From Chloroflexota bacterium (lineage in GTDB: Bacteria; Chloroflexota; Dehalococcoidia; Dehalococcoidales; UBA3254): a stretch of 7,575 nt of DNA. Of this stretch, positions 6,021 to 7,575 are shown in pieces (position 1 is the first letter of the stretch; the number at the start of each line of letters is the position of its first letter). The notes below the pieces were generated by a model. It made no database searches, was not told the origin of the DNA, and worked only from the letters and a program-made list of their open reading frames with translations. The position numbers and the translations under genes are program-made. The stretch spans positions 1 through 7,575 of the forward strand of contig JAGDMY010000061.1 in NCBI GenBank assembly GCA_017860765.1, given 5' to 3'.

Positions 6021-6956
6021 TTACTGGACCGCATCGGCCCTGGAGGCCTTTTCCGGAAGTTGGCCGGGGTCAATGATATCATCCTTGATAAGCGGGTGAA
6101 AGATATACCACTGGTCAGCAAAGACTCTGGCCATTTCCTCCATAGCCTGCATTACACGCTGGGTTAGTTCTCGGGCATCCTGGGCGAGATCACCCGCAGC
6201 ACTGAATTGAATGGGCTTCCCGATGATCCCGTAAAATCTGGTATTGGTAGAACGGGTGAGGCTGCAGGGCAGAATTTTCGCTCCCGTCCGCAAGGCCATC
6301 GCGGCGACCCCTGTGGGAGCTATAGCGAGCTTATTGCCCAGCCTGACCAGCATTCCTTTTCCATTGCCCGGGCTATCGATCATTAAAGCGATAACCTCGT
6401 TCCGTTTGAGAATGTCCAGCATATGCAGAATTCCGTTGCCAGCGCTAACCAGCTTGATTCCGCTGCGGGCCCTTGGTTTCTGGATAAATTTATCAGTTTG
6501 CCCCGACTCCAGGTTATTCACTATGGCGTTTACCGGGTATCCGGCCATGCTCAAGACCCTCATCCCCAGCTCAAGACTCCCGATATGCAGGCTGACAATT
6601 ATTACGCCTTTACCCTCATCCAGAGCTTTATCCAGATTCTCCTTTCCGATGATATCGACATCCCTTTCGAGCATGCCTTTTCGAGGATAGGCATAGCGCA
6701 GCATATCCACAATGGACTTGCAGAAGCTTTGCATCGCCTGACGGGCAGTCCTCTTCACTTCGGGAGAAGTGCCCTCTTTATAAAGGACTGCCGCAATACT
6801 TTTTATCATGTTGCGGCGCCCCCGCGACCAGGCATAAAAGACCGTATCTCCCACCAGGCTAGCTATGGGGTAACTGATAAAAGCCGGCAAACGTCCGGCG
6901 GTTAAACGACCAAACTCCAGAAGATAATACAGAATCAAGACGCGCTCCGGGAGCAC
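6021..6956 (-). CDS. Lysophospholipid acyltransferase, HtrB/PatA-like (311 aa)
   Basis: A member of the lipid A/PIM acyltransferase family (LpxL/HtrB and mycobacterial PatA). These inner-membrane-associated enzymes transfer a fatty acyl chain to a glycolipid. The catalytic HX4E motif is His124-Glu129 in VSLHIGSLELG (122-131). The hydrophobic N-terminus (about 6-45) and GRRNMIKSI (46-54) match the family start. IALMIDSPGNGKGMLVRLG is the second conserved block, and the end has DQWYIFHPL, like the family's QWYWFH. Length is typical (290-320). A GT4 gene lies upstream, as in phosphatidylinositol-mannoside clusters, so a glycolipid acceptor is plausible; lipid A itself is possible if the cell is diderm. 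GTG 6956 has no ribosome binding site. TTG 6938 has GGAG at 6948-6945 (spacing 6) and would give 305 residues. It has its own promoter at 6987-7015. Confidence 0.87.
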   Translation of the reverse strand: MLPERVLILYYLLEFGRLTAGRLPAFISYPIASLVGDTVFYAWSRGRRNMIKSIAAVLYKEGTSPEVKRTARQAMQSFCKSIVDMLRYAYPRKGMLERDVDIIGKENLDKALDEGKGVIIVSLHIGSLELGMRVLSMAGYPVNAIVNNLESGQTDKFIQKPRARSGIKLVSAGNGILHMLDILKRNEVIALMIDSPGNGKGMLVRLGNKLAIAPTGVAAMALRTGAKILPCSLTRSTNTRFYGIIGKPIQFSAAGDLAQDARELTQRVMQAMEEMARVFADQWYIFHPLIKDDIIDPGQLPEKASRADAVQ

Positions 6957-6961
6957 TTTCT

Positions 6962-6978
6962 AGGTTGAGTTTCAACCT
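6962..6978 (-). repeat. Perfect inverted repeat in acyltransferase 5' leader
   Basis: AGGTTGA and TCAACCT form perfect 7-base arms around a 3-base spacer. The repeat starts 8 bases after the -10 box, at or within a few bases of the expected transcription start. It could be a 5'-end stem-loop that protects the mRNA, or an operator for a dimeric repressor at the start site. Confidence 0.6.
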
Positions 6979-6986
6979 TGCTAACG

Positions 6987-7015
6987 ATGATATACAAACC
7001 GCATTCGCTTGTCAA
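6987..7015 (-). promoter_or_regulatory. Sigma-70 type promoter for the acyltransferase-HD unit
   Basis: On the minus strand, TTGACA (7015-7010, six of six consensus) is followed by a 17-base spacer and TATCAT (6992-6987, five of six). Start of transcription is expected near 6982-6979. The -35 box includes the TGA stop (7014-7012) of the upstream glycosyltransferase, so the unit has its own strong start even if some read-through occurs. Confidence 0.78.
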
Positions 7016-7575
7016 TTCCCGGCCTGGCGCTCTAGCTTCTGAGCGGATTTTCTGGTTCCAGAGCGGCCGATGTGGCTCCGTAGACTGTGGTAGAACTGCA
7101 GGATGTCATCTACGGTGGCCTCCGCCTTGATCTCCCGGATAATCCGTCCCAGCGGATACCCTCTGACGCGGTCGCCCTGAGCCCCCAGATCGTAGCAGCA
7201 GAGCGGCATTCCCAGTTCCATCAGTTCAGAACAAACAAAAGAAAAAGTCTCCGGCCAGATGGAAGGGAAGAAGCACATATTTATCCCATACTTTTCCAGC
7301 AGCGCCGGCAAATCAGCGGTTTGAAATGGGCCGGTTATCTCCAGGTTCTGGACGGGCGCCTCCCGGTCAAGTTTCCCGATGACGGTAATTCCAGTACCCG
7401 GGGCCTTCCCGGCCAGGACTTGCGCGACATCGATTACCATTTGCGAGCCTTTATGAAAACCCAGGTCTCCTACCACCCCGATTTTCAGGGGGCCCTGGAG
7501 ATTGTAACGCGGCTTTGAGGCGAAGTGCGTGGGAAGATTATGCGGCTGCAGCGCAACTTGCCCTGCCCGCAGGAA
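7012..7575 (-). CDS. GT4-type glycosyltransferase, C-terminal domain (partial, starts beyond window)
   Basis: The frame is open to the right edge, giving 187 residues of the C-terminal Rossmann domain of a GT-B glycosyltransferase (family GT4). KIGVVGDLGFHKGS is the first strand and glycine loop of the nucleotide-sugar domain. FFPSIWPETFSFVCSE carries the EX7E motif (the Glu of PET to the Glu of CSE) that contacts the donor sugar nucleotide. ELGMPLCCYDLGAQGDRV follows as the family's post-motif segment. The FPSIWPETFSF and LGAQGDR wording resembles GT4 domains of O-antigen, capsule or rhamnan synthesis, often within multidomain proteins. An internal GTG at 7476 is not a start because coding continues upstream. 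It lies 55 bases before the acyltransferase, which suggests joint envelope glycolipid or glycan assembly. Donor and acceptor are unknown. Confidence 0.85.
   Translation of the reverse strand, partial: FLRAGQVALQPHNLPTHFASKPRYNLQGPLKIGVVGDLGFHKGSQMVIDVAQVLAGKAPGTGITVIGKLDREAPVQNLEITGPFQTADLPALLEKYGINMCFFPSIWPETFSFVCSELMELGMPLCCYDLGAQGDRVRGYPLGRIIREIKAEATVDDILQFYHSLRSHIGRSGTRKSAQKLERQAGN

Noticed and set aside
6423..6905. Plus-strand open frame (160 codons) opposite the acyltransferase
   Set aside because: It is antisense to a gene with clear HX4E and family motifs; no domain is seen and no ribosome binding site stands out.
7474..7476. GTG at 7476 as start of the glycosyltransferase
   Set aside because: The frame stays open upstream to the window edge, and the residues before it (PLKIG) are part of the first beta strand, so it is internal.

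Overview
The window shows bacterial acyl-CoA metabolism next to cell-envelope glycolipid genes, arranged as two convergent blocks that meet at about 3880. Genes are tightly packed, mostly with clear GGAGG-type ribosome binding sites and with several GTG starts. Tandem class III CoA transferases, DUF35 zinc-ribbon proteins beside a thiolase, and a methylmalonyl-CoA epimerase-like protein suggest an anaerobe that degrades organic acids, aromatics or hydrocarbons. Dehalococcoidia-like Chloroflexota, Desulfobacterota and syntrophic Firmicutes all fit; I cannot decide between them from this sequence. No RNA gene, CRISPR array, insertion sequence or phage gene was seen, and no gene-free stretch exceeds 300 bases.

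Plus-strand block (2-3879): the end of a thiolase-superfamily gene, two consecutive but different DUF35 (zinc ribbon plus OB-fold) genes, a 69-base leader that can fold into a hairpin, and two consecutive family III (CaiB/BaiF) CoA transferases. Thiolase plus DUF35 plus a CoA-transferase pair is the same combination of parts as in the bbs (benzylsuccinate beta-oxidation) operon: BbsAB is a thiolase with a zinc-finger subunit, and BbsEF is a two-subunit CoA transferase. The inferred job is to activate an acid by CoA transfer and later cleave a beta-ketoacyl-CoA or aldol-type intermediate. The substrate cannot be read from the sequence.

Minus-strand block (7575-3884, read right to left): the end of a GT4-type glycosyltransferase; a near-consensus sigma-70 promoter overlapping its stop codon; an HtrB/PatA-type lysophospholipid acyltransferase; an HD-domain protein; an intrinsic terminator; a crotonase-fold enoyl-CoA hydratase/isomerase; and a VOC-fold epimerase-like protein. 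The first part looks like envelope lipid or glycan assembly. The last two genes belong functionally with the CoA enzymes on the other strand.

The most interesting points are active-site substitutions. The thiolase end lacks the usual C-terminal His and Cys motifs. The first CoA transferase has Glu where the family has its catalytic Asp, while its partner keeps the Asp. The crotonase lacks both classical hydratase glutamates but has a PaaG-like Asp. Together they point to a CoA pathway with non-standard chemistry or with paired catalytic and structural subunits. No wholly new system is evident.
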